A stretch of DNA of 30,780 bases from the NCBI GenBank assembly GCA_036401335.1, contig DASWVC010000252.1:1-30780 (forward strand), written 5' to 3'. The first letter of the stretch is position 1; each line of letters opens with the position of its first letter. Shown here piece after piece: positions 7,633 through 14,297 of the stretch. The notes beneath the pieces are model-generated. The model worked only from the letters and a program-made list of their open reading frames with translations. It was not told the DNA's origin and searched no databases. A program made the position numbers and the translations under genes. The DNA comes from DASWVC01 sp036401335. GTDB taxonomy: Bacteria > Verrucomicrobiota > Verrucomicrobiia > Chthoniobacterales > JAFAMB01.

Positions 7633-8951
7633 AGGGGCGAAGTTTGCTGTGGCTGGTGGTTGCGGCGTTGGTCGCCGTGGCGGTGATGGTCGTAATTAGT
7701 TTGACCCGCGATGCGCCGTGGCAAGGTTCCGGCCATCACCTGAAAGTGTTTGCCAACCTGCCGGTCAACGAGGTGACCCAAATCCGAGTCGTCGGTCCGA
7801 ACGCCACGCTGACCGTTGCCCGCAAGGCGGACCGATGGCGGGTGGCGGAAAGGAGTGACTACCCCGCCGCGTTTTCCAAAGTCCGCGACCTTCTCCGGAC
7901 GTTGTGGGACCTCAAAGCCGTCCGTGAACTGCAGGTGGGACCTTCGCAGTTTGACCGGCTCCAGATCTCGCCGCCGGCGAAAGGCGGCGGCACCCAAGTT
8001 GAATTGACCGACGCCCAAGGCAAAAGCCTGGGGGGATTGATCATCGGCAAGCCGCTTGCCGGCAGCCAGGACGACGCTGGGGGCGCCGCTCCGGGACGGT
8101 TCGTTTACCAACCGGCAGATAAAGACCGCGTGTACGTCGTTTCAGAGGGGTTTTACGACCTTGAGCCAGTCGAGGTAAGCAACTGGTTGGACCACGATTT
8201 CATTGCGGGTGGTGATCTCGACAAAGTGGTGCGGGAAACTGCGTCCAATAACCCGGGTTGGACGGTGGTCCGGCCCTCGGGGAAAGGCGACTGGAGCTTT
8301 GCAGACGGCAGCCCTGGAGAGAAAGTGAAACCGGAGGCAGGCAACCTGTTGGGCCATTTCAGCCCTTCGTTTACGGATGTGCGCCCCGCCGGGGCTCCGA
8401 CGTCGGAGACCGGCCTTGACCAGCCGGTGCGGGCGGATCTGCACACCACGGACGGGTTCACGTACAAGCTTTACTTTGGCAAAACCGGGCCGGATAACGC
8501 CCGGTTTCTGAAGGTGGAAGTCGCTGCGCAGCTGCCGCCTGAACCACCGCAACAACCGGAAGAGAAAAAGGCCGGGAACGACGAACCGGTCAAGAAAGCC
8601 GGCGACTTGAAGGCGCGGCTGGAACGCGAAAAGGCGTGCGAAAACTGGGTGTACCTGGTGCCTGCTTCCACCGTGGAAACGTTGTTGAAACCGCGGGGCG
8701 AACTGGAAGCCAGGCCTAAACCGGCCCTGGGCGGAGCCCCCCCACCGGCAATGCCGGATCACCCGAATGTTAACCCAAACCAGGCCGAGTTGCCGGTTAC
8801 AGGGATCAACCCCGGACCGTCGCCGTCGATGCCTGATCTTCCAGGGCCGATGCCGAACCGGAGTGAGGCGAGAACTCCCCCTGGGTCGACGGCTGCACCG
8901 ACGGAGGTGCCTTCCCCGGTGCCTGCACCAACCCCGCCGGGTTCTCCTTGA
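7629..8951 (+). CDS. DUF4340 domain-containing membrane-anchored protein
   Basis: A 440-residue protein with an N-terminal transmembrane helix (LLWLVVAALVAVAVMVVISL, residues 5-24) and a periplasmic region that resembles DUF4340: a first repeat around NEVTQIRVVGPNATLTVARKADRWRV and a later one ending in EKACENWVYLVPA. DUF4340 genes commonly follow gldG homologues, which fits here. The last 70 residues are Pro/Gly/Ser-rich, without charge pattern or helix potential, and look disordered. I chose the ATG at 7629 over an in-frame ATG at 7602 because it overlaps the GldG stop and puts the hydrophobic helix right at the N-terminus. The function is unknown, probably an accessory of the ABC system. 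Confidence 0.82.
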   Translation: MKGRSLLWLVVAALVAVAVMVVISLTRDAPWQGSGHHLKVFANLPVNEVTQIRVVGPNATLTVARKADRWRVAERSDYPAAFSKVRDLLRTLWDLKAVRELQVGPSQFDRLQISPPAKGGGTQVELTDAQGKSLGGLIIGKPLAGSQDDAGGAAPGRFVYQPADKDRVYVVSEGFYDLEPVEVSNWLDHDFIAGGDLDKVVRETASNNPGWTVVRPSGKGDWSFADGSPGEKVKPEAGNLLGHFSPSFTDVRPAGAPTSETGLDQPVRADLHTTDGFTYKLYFGKTGPDNARFLKVEVAAQLPPEPPQQPEEKKAGNDEPVKKAGDLKARLEREKACENWVYLVPASTVETLLKPRGELEARPKPALGGAPPPAMPDHPNVNPNQAELPVTGINPGPSPSMPDLPGPMPNRSEARTPPGSTAAPTEVPSPVPAPTPPGSP

Positions 8952-9009
8952 CCGGTAGTCGGAAGGCGGCGTTGTCCCCGGAGCAGCGGGTGAGTATGCT
9001 GCTGCCGTC

Positions 9010-10275
9010 GTGACCCCGCTTCCGCTTAACGCCTTTTACCAGCCTTATGATGTCGCCAGCTTCGCTCCCCGCGAACCAGACGATTACCGGACACCCTTCC
9101 AGACTGACCGGGACCGCATTATCTACAGTTCGGCCTTCCGACGCCTGCAAGCCAAGACGCAGGTCTTTCTGTCGGGTGAATTTGACTTTTACCGGACCCG
9201 CCTGACCCACTCCCTGGAAGTGGCCCAGATCGGACGTTCCATCTGCGGGTTCCTCCGGCAGACCTGCGCCGATTTGCATGACGATTTCCACATTGACCCG
9301 GACCTGGTGGAAGCGGTTTGCCTGACCCATGACCTTGGGCATTCGCCCTTCGGCCACGCCGGCGAGCGTACCCTGCATCAGTTGATGCGCGTGCACGGCG
9401 GTTTTGAAGGCAATGCCCAAAGCCTCCGGATCATCACGGAAACGATTTACCCCGGCACAACGGTGCGCCGCGGCATGAATCCAACGCGCGCTTTTATCGA
9501 TGGAATCCTTAAGTACAAACGTTTCCATGCCGACAATCCCGCCGCCGACCACCACTTCCTTTACGACGAACAACAGCCCTACCGGGAATTTGCTTTGGCC
9601 GGCGTAGACTTGGCGTCGGCGCCCGACTTGAACCGGTTTCGAAGCGTCGAGTGTGAGATCATGGACTGGGCGGACGACACCGCCTATTGCCTGAACGATC
9701 TGGTCGACAGCATCAATGCCGGCTTTCTGCGCCTGGAACGGGTACAACGTTGGGCAGAACGCCAGAATCTGAACGGCGAGGGTGCCAAACACGCGGAGAC
9801 CGTGTTATCCGCCATTAACGAAGGGAAAGCTGAACCCCGCCTGGGCAAAAAAATCGGGTCCTTCATCCGTTCCACGTCGTTGCAACAACGGGTAAATCCA
9901 GGATCGGTCCTCAGTAACCGGTACCGGTTCGGTTTGTTCGTGGATCCCGCCGTCCGGGCGGAGGCAGACCTTTACAAGCAAATTTCGCAGGACCTTGTGT
10001 TCGACCACCCGCAACTCCATCAACTGGAACGAAAAGGCAAGGTCATCCTGGACGGCATCTTCAACGCGTTTGTGGAAACGTACCTGGGCGCAGGCGATTC
10101 GTCGTTGCGGCTGCTGCCCGAAAGCTTTGACCGGGTCATCCGGCACCAACCCAATGACCGCGGCCGTGCCCGGATTTTATGCGATTACCTGGCCGGCATG
10201 ACCGACGGCTTCGCGGTTCGCACCTATAAACGCTTGTTTGACCCGGATTTCGGCTCGATTTTGGATCTGAGATGA
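9010..10275 (+). CDS. dgt: deoxyguanosinetriphosphate triphosphohydrolase-like protein (HD family)
   Basis: A 421-residue HD-domain dNTP triphosphohydrolase that would cut dGTP or other dNTPs to nucleoside and triphosphate, trimming the nucleotide pool. The N-terminal block RDRIIYSSAFRRLQAKTQVF (residues 35-54) is characteristic of this family. The metal set is His67 in TRLTHSLE, His107-Asp108 in LTHDLGHSPFGHAGE, and the later Asp in MDWADDTAY. The start is GTG at 9010; no earlier start with a good ribosome site is visible in the 58-bp gap after the DUF4340 gene. It overlaps the methyltransferase by four bases. The dGTP preference of E. coli Dgt cannot be assumed, since homologues of this length are often allosteric and broad. 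Confidence 0.92.
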   Translation: MTPLPLNAFYQPYDVASFAPREPDDYRTPFQTDRDRIIYSSAFRRLQAKTQVFLSGEFDFYRTRLTHSLEVAQIGRSICGFLRQTCADLHDDFHIDPDLVEAVCLTHDLGHSPFGHAGERTLHQLMRVHGGFEGNAQSLRIITETIYPGTTVRRGMNPTRAFIDGILKYKRFHADNPAADHHFLYDEQQPYREFALAGVDLASAPDLNRFRSVECEIMDWADDTAYCLNDLVDSINAGFLRLERVQRWAERQNLNGEGAKHAETVLSAINEGKAEPRLGKKIGSFIRSTSLQQRVNPGSVLSNRYRFGLFVDPAVRAEADLYKQISQDLVFDHPQLHQLERKGKVILDGIFNAFVETYLGAGDSSLRLLPESFDRVIRHQPNDRGRARILCDYLAGMTDGFAVRTYKRLFDPDFGSILDLR

Positions 10276-11087
10276 ATTCCGTACCTGCCAATGCCAAGGA
10301 GCGTTTTGGAGATCGGGTGAAGGATTACGTCAAGTACCGCCCCGCCTACCCGCGAGAAGTGATTGACTGGATCCTTGCGTGCACGCCAGGGCTTCAGGCC
10401 GTCGCCGACGTCGGTTCAGGCACAGGCATTTTCGCCAGTTTGTGGCTTCAACAAGGGCTAAGGGTATTTGGAGTTGAGCCAAATCAGGCGATGCGAGCCG
10501 CTGCAGAGGCTCAGCTTGGAGCCGATCCTAATTTTGTCAGTGTGGCCGGTTCAGCGGAGCGGACCGGGTTGCCGGCGGAAAGTGTTGGGCTGGTGACCTG
10601 CGCGCAGGCGTTCCATTGGTTCAATCATGACGCTGCCCGCGCTGAGTTTACCCGGATTCTGCGCCCGCCCGGGTACGTTGCGCTGGTGTGGAACGACCGG
10701 GACGTGGCCGGGGATGATTTTGCGACCGCATATGAACACCTGCTGCGGGAGCACGCACCGGAGTACCTGCAGGTGGTTCACCGCAATGTTTCGGCGGCCG
10801 ATCTGGAGGCTTTTTTTGCACCTGAGCAGCTGGAGACCGTCGATTTTAAAAATGCTCAGACCTTGGATTCCGACGCGTTCATCGGGCGCACCCTCTCCAG
10901 CTCTTACGTGCCTAACCAAGGAAAACCCGGGCACGAAGGAATGATGGCGGCATTGGAGAGGACTTTTGCTACGCACCAATCCGGCGGCGTGGTGAGGATG
11001 CGGTACCTGACCCGTGTTTACCTGGGACGGTTGCGCGGTCCCGTAGGGACACGAGTCCCTTCGCTGGCGTGTCGGGGCCTCCGGTAG
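10272..11087 (+). CDS. class I SAM-dependent methyltransferase with a repeat-encoded tail
   Basis: A 271-residue methyltransferase of the small-molecule (type 11/25) kind. Motif I is ADVGSGTG at about residues 45-52, followed by the acidic end of strand 2 in FGVEPN, the motif IV region LVTCAQAFHWFNHD, and a post-motif segment FTRILRPPGYVALVWNDRD. The substrate cannot be predicted. The ATG overlaps the dgt stop (ATGA). The natural protein seems to end near VRMRYLTRVYLGRLRG (residue 256). The final 15 residues, from PVGTRV to GLR, are encoded by REP-like repeat sequence at 11040-11084, and the TAG stop at 11085-11087 is the TAG of a CCGGTAGGG head. This suggests that a repeat inserted at the 3' end and replaced the original stop. 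Confidence 0.85.
   Translation: MNSVPANAKERFGDRVKDYVKYRPAYPREVIDWILACTPGLQAVADVGSGTGIFASLWLQQGLRVFGVEPNQAMRAAAEAQLGADPNFVSVAGSAERTGLPAESVGLVTCAQAFHWFNHDAARAEFTRILRPPGYVALVWNDRDVAGDDFATAYEHLLREHAPEYLQVVHRNVSAADLEAFFAPEQLETVDFKNAQTLDSDAFIGRTLSSSYVPNQGKPGHEGMMAALERTFATHQSGGVVRMRYLTRVYLGRLRGPVGTRVPSLACRGLR
11041..11076 (+). repeat. REP-like element, copy 2 (inside the methyltransferase 3' end)
   Basis: CCGTAGGG at 11041-11048 resembles the family head with one G missing. It is followed by GACACG (11048-11053) and CGTGTC (11068-11073), which can pair around a 14-base loop; alternatively GGGAC at 11046-11050 can pair with GTCCC at 11055-11059. It is translated as part of the methyltransferase tail. 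This is a degenerate copy. Confidence 0.55.
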
Positions 11088-11108
11088 GGTCGCGTGTCCC
11101 GACGCGAC
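11081..11108 (+). repeat. REP-like hairpin element, copy 3
   Basis: Head CCGGTAGGG at 11081-11089, then a perfect seven-pair hairpin: GTCGCGT (11089-11095), loop GTCCCG, ACGCGAC (11102-11108). The TAG of the head is the stop codon of the methyltransferase. The stem differs in sequence from copy 1 but pairs equally well. Confidence 0.8.
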
Positions 11109-11110
11109 CT

Positions 11111-11140
11111 CCGGTACGGGGGGCTTGTTCTCAAGCGTCC
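11111..11140 (+). repeat. REP-like hairpin element, copy 4
   Basis: CCGGTACGG at 11111-11119 (C in place of G in the GTAG head), then GCTTG (11123-11127), loop TTCT, CAAGC (11132-11136). This is the shorter-stem subtype also seen at 22870 and 28443. It follows copy 3 head to tail. Confidence 0.65.
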
Positions 11141-11255
11141 GCGGGGAGGGCGCCCGTCCGGTCCCGTCCACGCGACGAGGCCAGGGCCCATGCGGGCCCA
11201 ACCGCCCGTTGGCTGTGAGCCAGGGGGGAGCGGTCACTCCCCGGGCGCTTGCGGA

Positions 11256-11284
11256 GGTAGCGTGGGGACCGCCGACCCTACCGG
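11256..11284 (-). repeat. REP-like element, copy 5 (reverse orientation, degenerate)
   Basis: On the minus strand the head CCGGTAGGG (11284-11276) is intact. GGTAG at 11256-11260 can pair with CTACC at 11278-11282, but the inner stem is poor. Just left of it, 11238-11254 in reverse reads CGCAAGCGCCCGGGGAG, which matches the tail that follows the copies at 22870 and 28443. Copies 2-4 (plus) and copy 5 (minus) therefore face each other across about 115 bp. Confidence 0.55.
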
Positions 11285-11326
11285 ACCGGATTTGCCCGCG
11301 GCCCGATCCGTTACCGGCATGCGCTC

Positions 11327-12493
11327 TTACCGTGTTTTGGCGAGGATCCCCAGCACGTGGTTGAGCTCCGCTTCGGTGTTGTAAAAGTGTGGGCTGAACC
11401 GGACGTAAGCGGTGCCCTGGCGATCCTGGCGAAGTGAACATATGATTCCTTCAGCGGTTAAGGCTTGATGAAGGGAGGCGGCATCAATGCCCGGGTGCCG
11501 GACGGTCAGGATCCCGGCGGCGTCGCTCGGGTTGTCGGGCCCGAGCGGCTCAACACCGAGTGCACGCAAGCCCTCGGCCAGGTGTGCACGCAGTCCGGAA
11601 ATCCGGGCCGCGACCCGTTCGATGCCCAGGTCCAGCAGAAGGCGCATTGCGGTCCGCACACCGATGATGCCGGATGCGTTGAGCGCGCCCGGTTCATAGC
11701 GTTGGGCTCCCGGAACGAACGCAATTTCGTTCTGCGCGGCAAAGTTGGGCGACACGGTGTTCCAGGAGCCCAGGAGCGCCGGCCGGCAGGTTTCCAGGTG
11801 TTCCCGGCGGACGTACAATACACCGCTGGAGAGCGGGCCCAGAAGCCATTTGTGGGCGTCCGCACTTAGAAAATCGACGTTTTCCACCGTGGTCGGAAAT
11901 GCACCCAGGGTTTGGATGGCATCGACGCAAAACAGGATGCTGCGCTCCCGCAGCCGGCGCCCGATTTCGTTCAGGTCGATCCGGTAACCCGACACGAAAT
12001 TGCAGGAGGCGAGCGCCACCAACCGGGTCCGGGAACTAAGGTTTGCGCCCACCAGGTCCGGCGTGATCTGGCCGAGGGCGGCTGACTGGAGAAAACGAAC
12101 TTCCACCCCGCGCCGGCGCAGCTCCAGCCATGGGTAGACATTGGCCGGGTAGTCATCAAAATAACACAACACTTCGTCCCCGGGTTGCCATGGAAGCCCA
12201 AGGGCGATCAGGCTCAGGCCCAGGGAGGTGGGTCCGAGCAGCGCAATCTCGTCCGGGCTTGCGTGCAACAGCTCAGCCGCTGTCTTCCGGGCGTCGGCAT
12301 ACAGGGCCAGCATGTTTGCGTAGTCAGGGAAATCCGTTGACCACGACCCATTGAACTCGTTCATCGCCTGGGTGACCGGTGCGGGCAACGTGGTCACAGC
12401 GGCGTGATTCAGGAAAATTTTAGCGCGGGTGATTGGGAAAAGGCGCTGACGGGTTGATTCATCGTCGATCAGGGAAGCGAGCGGATCCGGCAT
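11327..12493 (-). CDS. class V PLP-dependent aminotransferase / cysteine desulfurase-like protein
   Basis: A 388-residue fold-type I PLP enzyme. The PLP-binding lysine is in SADAHKWLLGP (about residue 215 from the chosen start). The Asp that contacts the pyridine nitrogen is in FCVDAIQTLG, about 24 residues before it, and the N-terminal block is IFLNHAAVTTLPAPV. The sequence is closer to the isopenicillin-N-epimerase or kynureninase-like part of class V than to housekeeping IscS. A clear catalytic Cys loop of the desulfurase type is not visible, so the reaction is open. I use the ATG at 12493 (MPDPLASL); an in-frame TTG at 12550 would add 19 residues without family similarity. It is divergent from the iron permease gene and its 3' end borders the repeat-filled gap at 11088-11326. 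Confidence 0.85.
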   Translation of the reverse strand: MPDPLASLIDDESTRQRLFPITRAKIFLNHAAVTTLPAPVTQAMNEFNGSWSTDFPDYANMLALYADARKTAAELLHASPDEIALLGPTSLGLSLIALGLPWQPGDEVLCYFDDYPANVYPWLELRRRGVEVRFLQSAALGQITPDLVGANLSSRTRLVALASCNFVSGYRIDLNEIGRRLRERSILFCVDAIQTLGAFPTTVENVDFLSADAHKWLLGPLSSGVLYVRREHLETCRPALLGSWNTVSPNFAAQNEIAFVPGAQRYEPGALNASGIIGVRTAMRLLLDLGIERVAARISGLRAHLAEGLRALGVEPLGPDNPSDAAGILTVRHPGIDAASLHQALTAEGIICSLRQDRQGTAYVRFSPHFYNTEAELNHVLGILAKTR

Positions 12494-12516
12494 CGGCACC
12501 GCTAAGGCCGTCTTTG

Positions 12517-12552
12517 GGTTGGGACAACCTGAACCGACCCGGTTGAGCAACC
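12517..12552. other. two adjacent GGTTG/CAACC inverted repeats
   Basis: GGTTG-GGA-CAACC lies at 12517-12529 and GGTTG-AG-CAACC at 12541-12552, in the gap between the divergent aminotransferase and FTR1 genes. They sit 24-60 bp upstream of the aminotransferase ATG. The loops are too short for stable RNA hairpins, so a duplicated protein-binding site is the more natural reading. This is inference from the repeat alone. Confidence 0.25.
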
Positions 12553-12606
12553 CGGATCGTCAGTACGTACGGTGCAGCTGAACGTGACCCGGAGGGTAGA
12601 ACGGAT

Positions 12607-12612
12607 TTGACA
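12607..12612 (+). promoter_or_regulatory. possible -35 hexamer upstream of the iron permease gene
   Basis: A perfect TTGACA at 12607-12612 lies 54 bp before the ATG at 12667. No good -10 is found at 16-18 bp spacing (GTCATT at 17), so the promoter is only tentative. The spacer overlaps the Fur-like site. Confidence 0.25.
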
Positions 12613-12624
12613 AGCCGACGCTAT

Positions 12625-12639
12625 TGAGAGTCATTTGCA
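12625..12639 (+). promoter_or_regulatory. Fur-box-like site upstream of the iron permease gene
   Basis: TGAGAGTCATTTGCA matches the 7-1-7 Fur consensus TGATAAT-n-ATTATCA at 10 of 14 defined positions. It overlaps the presumed promoter spacer and lies 27 bp upstream of the ATG of a predicted Fe transporter, where an iron repressor site would be expected. The match is imperfect, and chance cannot be excluded. Confidence 0.28.
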
Positions 12640-12648
12640 GGCCGCCAT

Positions 12649-12696
12649 GTTACCCTTTAATTGCGTATGCTGACGATGCCTCCTGTTAAAGGTAAC
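12649..12696 (+). promoter_or_regulatory. imperfect inverted repeat spanning the FTR1 start codons
   Basis: GTTACCCTTTAA at 12649-12660 and TTAAAGGTAAC at 12686-12696 are inverted copies with one extra C, separated by 25 bases that contain the candidate start codons at 12661, 12667 and 12676. In mRNA this could pair and hide the start; as DNA it could be an operator. Confidence 0.35.
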
Positions 12697-13692
12697 CCTG
12701 CACTGCCGGCCCTTGCCTCACGGACGTTGTGGGGCCGAAGTTTACTCCTGATCGGTGCATTGCTGGTCGTCGCCCTGCTGGTCTGGCAAGCATTCACGGA
12801 TGGCGGAGCGCCCGATCCAATGGCGCCCAACACGAGCCCCGTCTCAGCGTTGCTCAACATCGGGGTACTCGTTTTCCGGGAAGGTTTGGAATGCATTTTG
12901 GTTTTGACGGCCCTGACGGCAAGCATGGTGGGGGACAAAGCGCGGCATAAACGGCCGGTTACCCTGGGAGCCGTGCTGGGCTTTGTGGCCACGCTGGGCA
13001 CTTGGTTTATTGCCACCCGCATCCTGAGCGACCTTGGCCAAAGCGTCTCAGCGCTTGACCTGCAAGCCTCAACCGGCCTGCTCGCCGTGCTGGTGCTGAT
13101 GGTCGTGATGAACTGGTTTTTCCACAAGGTGTATTGGGGTGGCTGGATCGGCCTGCATAACCGCCGGAAAAAGGCGGTAATCAAGAATTCAGCCGTTACA
13201 CCTTTTGCAAAGTTGAGCCTTTGGTGGGGACTTGGCCTCCTTGGTTTTTCTTCCCTTTACCGCGAAGGTTTTGAGGTCGTGCTCTTTCTGCAAAGTTATC
13301 ACTTGCGGCTGGGCGATGAACCGGTGCTCGGAGGAGCCCTGCTCGGCTTACTGCTGACGGGGATCGTGGCGGTGTTGTCGTTTGTCGCGCACCGGCGGCT
13401 TCCTTACCGTAAGATGCTGATCTTGACCGGGGTGATGCTGGGTTTTGTCCTCGTGGTGATGGTGGGTGAGCAGGCCCAGGAAATGCAGCAGGCCCATTGG
13501 TTGCCAACCACCCAGATTCGTTTGCTGGCGGATCTGCTGCCGTCCTGGACCGGGGTATGGTTTTCGCTTTTTCCCACCGTTGAAACCCTGGTGGCCCAGG
13601 TTCTTGCGGTGGTTGTGGTGGTCGGATCTTATTTCGCCGCCCGTCATCAGGCCTCGTTGCCAGCCTCTCGCTCGGCGAATGTTGCGGCCTAG
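12667..13692 (+). CDS. FTR1-family iron permease
   Basis: A 341-residue polytopic membrane protein of the FTR1/EfeU oxidase-linked iron transporter family. The two iron-translocation motifs are FREGLE at residues 70-75 and YREGFE at about 198-203, the expected pair of REGLE-type motifs in different helices. About eight hydrophobic segments are visible. The neighbours encode no EfeO/EfeB, cupredoxin or multicopper oxidase, so it is a stand-alone permease here. The start is uncertain: TTG at 12661, ATG at 12667 or ATG at 12676, none with a clear Shine-Dalgarno; I chose 12667. A Fur-like box and an inverted repeat lie in the leader. Its stop TAG overlaps the stop of the convergent NTF2-like gene within CTAG. 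Confidence 0.88.
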   Translation: MLTMPPVKGNPALPALASRTLWGRSLLLIGALLVVALLVWQAFTDGGAPDPMAPNTSPVSALLNIGVLVFREGLECILVLTALTASMVGDKARHKRPVTLGAVLGFVATLGTWFIATRILSDLGQSVSALDLQASTGLLAVLVLMVVMNWFFHKVYWGGWIGLHNRRKKAVIKNSAVTPFAKLSLWWGLGLLGFSSLYREGFEVVLFLQSYHLRLGDEPVLGGALLGLLLTGIVAVLSFVAHRRLPYRKMLILTGVMLGFVLVVMVGEQAQEMQQAHWLPTTQIRLLADLLPSWTGVWFSLFPTVETLVAQVLAVVVVVGSYFAARHQASLPASRSANVAA

Positions 13693-14237
13693 CGCAATCC
13701 AGAGCTGTCGGTGTGCGTCTGAATGATGAGCCACCCTTCCGGGAATTTGTGCCACGTGGAATTGGTAAAACCGCTGGCTTTGCCGGACGGAAAAAGAAGT
13801 GTCCACCACTCGATGGTGATGGCCGTCTGGCCGTCCAGCAGGTTGGTTCGTAACCTTTCCAGGATCGGGCGGGTCTGGGCCGGGCGACCCGCAAACTCAC
13901 GTTTAACGCTGGCTTTCACCTGGTTCCAGCCGATCGCAACAAAATCCTCTGTAAAGCAAGCGACCAGGGGTGATTTCCAAAAGAACCGCATGTAGGATGA
14001 CAGGTCCCGCTTTTCCTGGGCGGCATACTGCTCGGTCAGCAAGCTTATGATCTGCCGAAGTTCCTGGTGAGGCAGTCCGGGTTCGGGTCCAGGGAACAGA
14101 CCTTGCAGCCCCTGCAACCTGGGCTGACGAGACAGGCAATCGGCCAGGGGTGGAGGGGAATGTACAAACATACGCAAAGCCAATAGGCCCGAATTGTTAT
14201 GAAATCTAATGATATTCATGGATAACATGGAAAACAT
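13689..14237 (-). CDS. NTF2-like / SnoaL-fold protein of unknown function
   Basis: A 182-residue protein whose C-terminal 120 residues look like a small NTF2-like fold: an N-terminal helix with LLTEQYAAQEKRDLSSYMRFFWKSPLVACF, then alternating strands ending in STWHKFPEGWLIIQTHTDSS. The first 50 or so residues have no recognisable domain. The ATG at 14237 has a plausible ribosome site (AAAGGGA, eight bases upstream). A later ATG at 14171 would leave an unusually AT-rich 66-bp leader as promoter and is a real alternative. The gene is convergent with FTR1, sharing CTAG as stop codons on both strands, and divergent from the TPR gene. Proteins of this fold can bind small ligands or act as enzymes; the substrate cannot be predicted. 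Confidence 0.65.
   Translation of the reverse strand: MFSMLSMNIIRFHNNSGLLALRMFVHSPPPLADCLSRQPRLQGLQGLFPGPEPGLPHQELRQIISLLTEQYAAQEKRDLSSYMRFFWKSPLVACFTEDFVAIGWNQVKASVKREFAGRPAQTRPILERLRTNLLDGQTAITIEWWTLLFPSGKASGFTNSTWHKFPEGWLIIQTHTDSSGLR
14196..14226. promoter_or_regulatory. AT-rich interrupted inverted repeat between divergent genes
   Basis: GTTATGAA at 14196-14203 and TTCATGGATAAC at 14215-14226 are inverted copies with a two-base bulge. They sit in an island (about 14161-14240) far richer in A and T than the rest of the window. The position fits an operator or promoter serving the NTF2-like gene (if it starts at 14171) or the TPR gene. Confidence 0.3.
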
Positions 14238-14297
14238 CAGATTGGTCCCTTTCTGTGCAGTGTTTTGCGCTTGCGCCTGAGGCGGCAGGCATTGTTT

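Noticed and set aside
9010..11087. dGTPase plus methyltransferase as an anti-phage pair
   Set aside because: dNTP-depleting HD enzymes do occur in defence, but this one looks like the housekeeping family, the methyltransferase is of a small-molecule type, and no other defence gene is nearby.
11094..11384. Small plus-strand frame in the gap after the methyltransferase
   Set aside because: It translates REP-like repeats and part of the aminotransferase gene antisense; Gly/Pro/Arg-rich and featureless.
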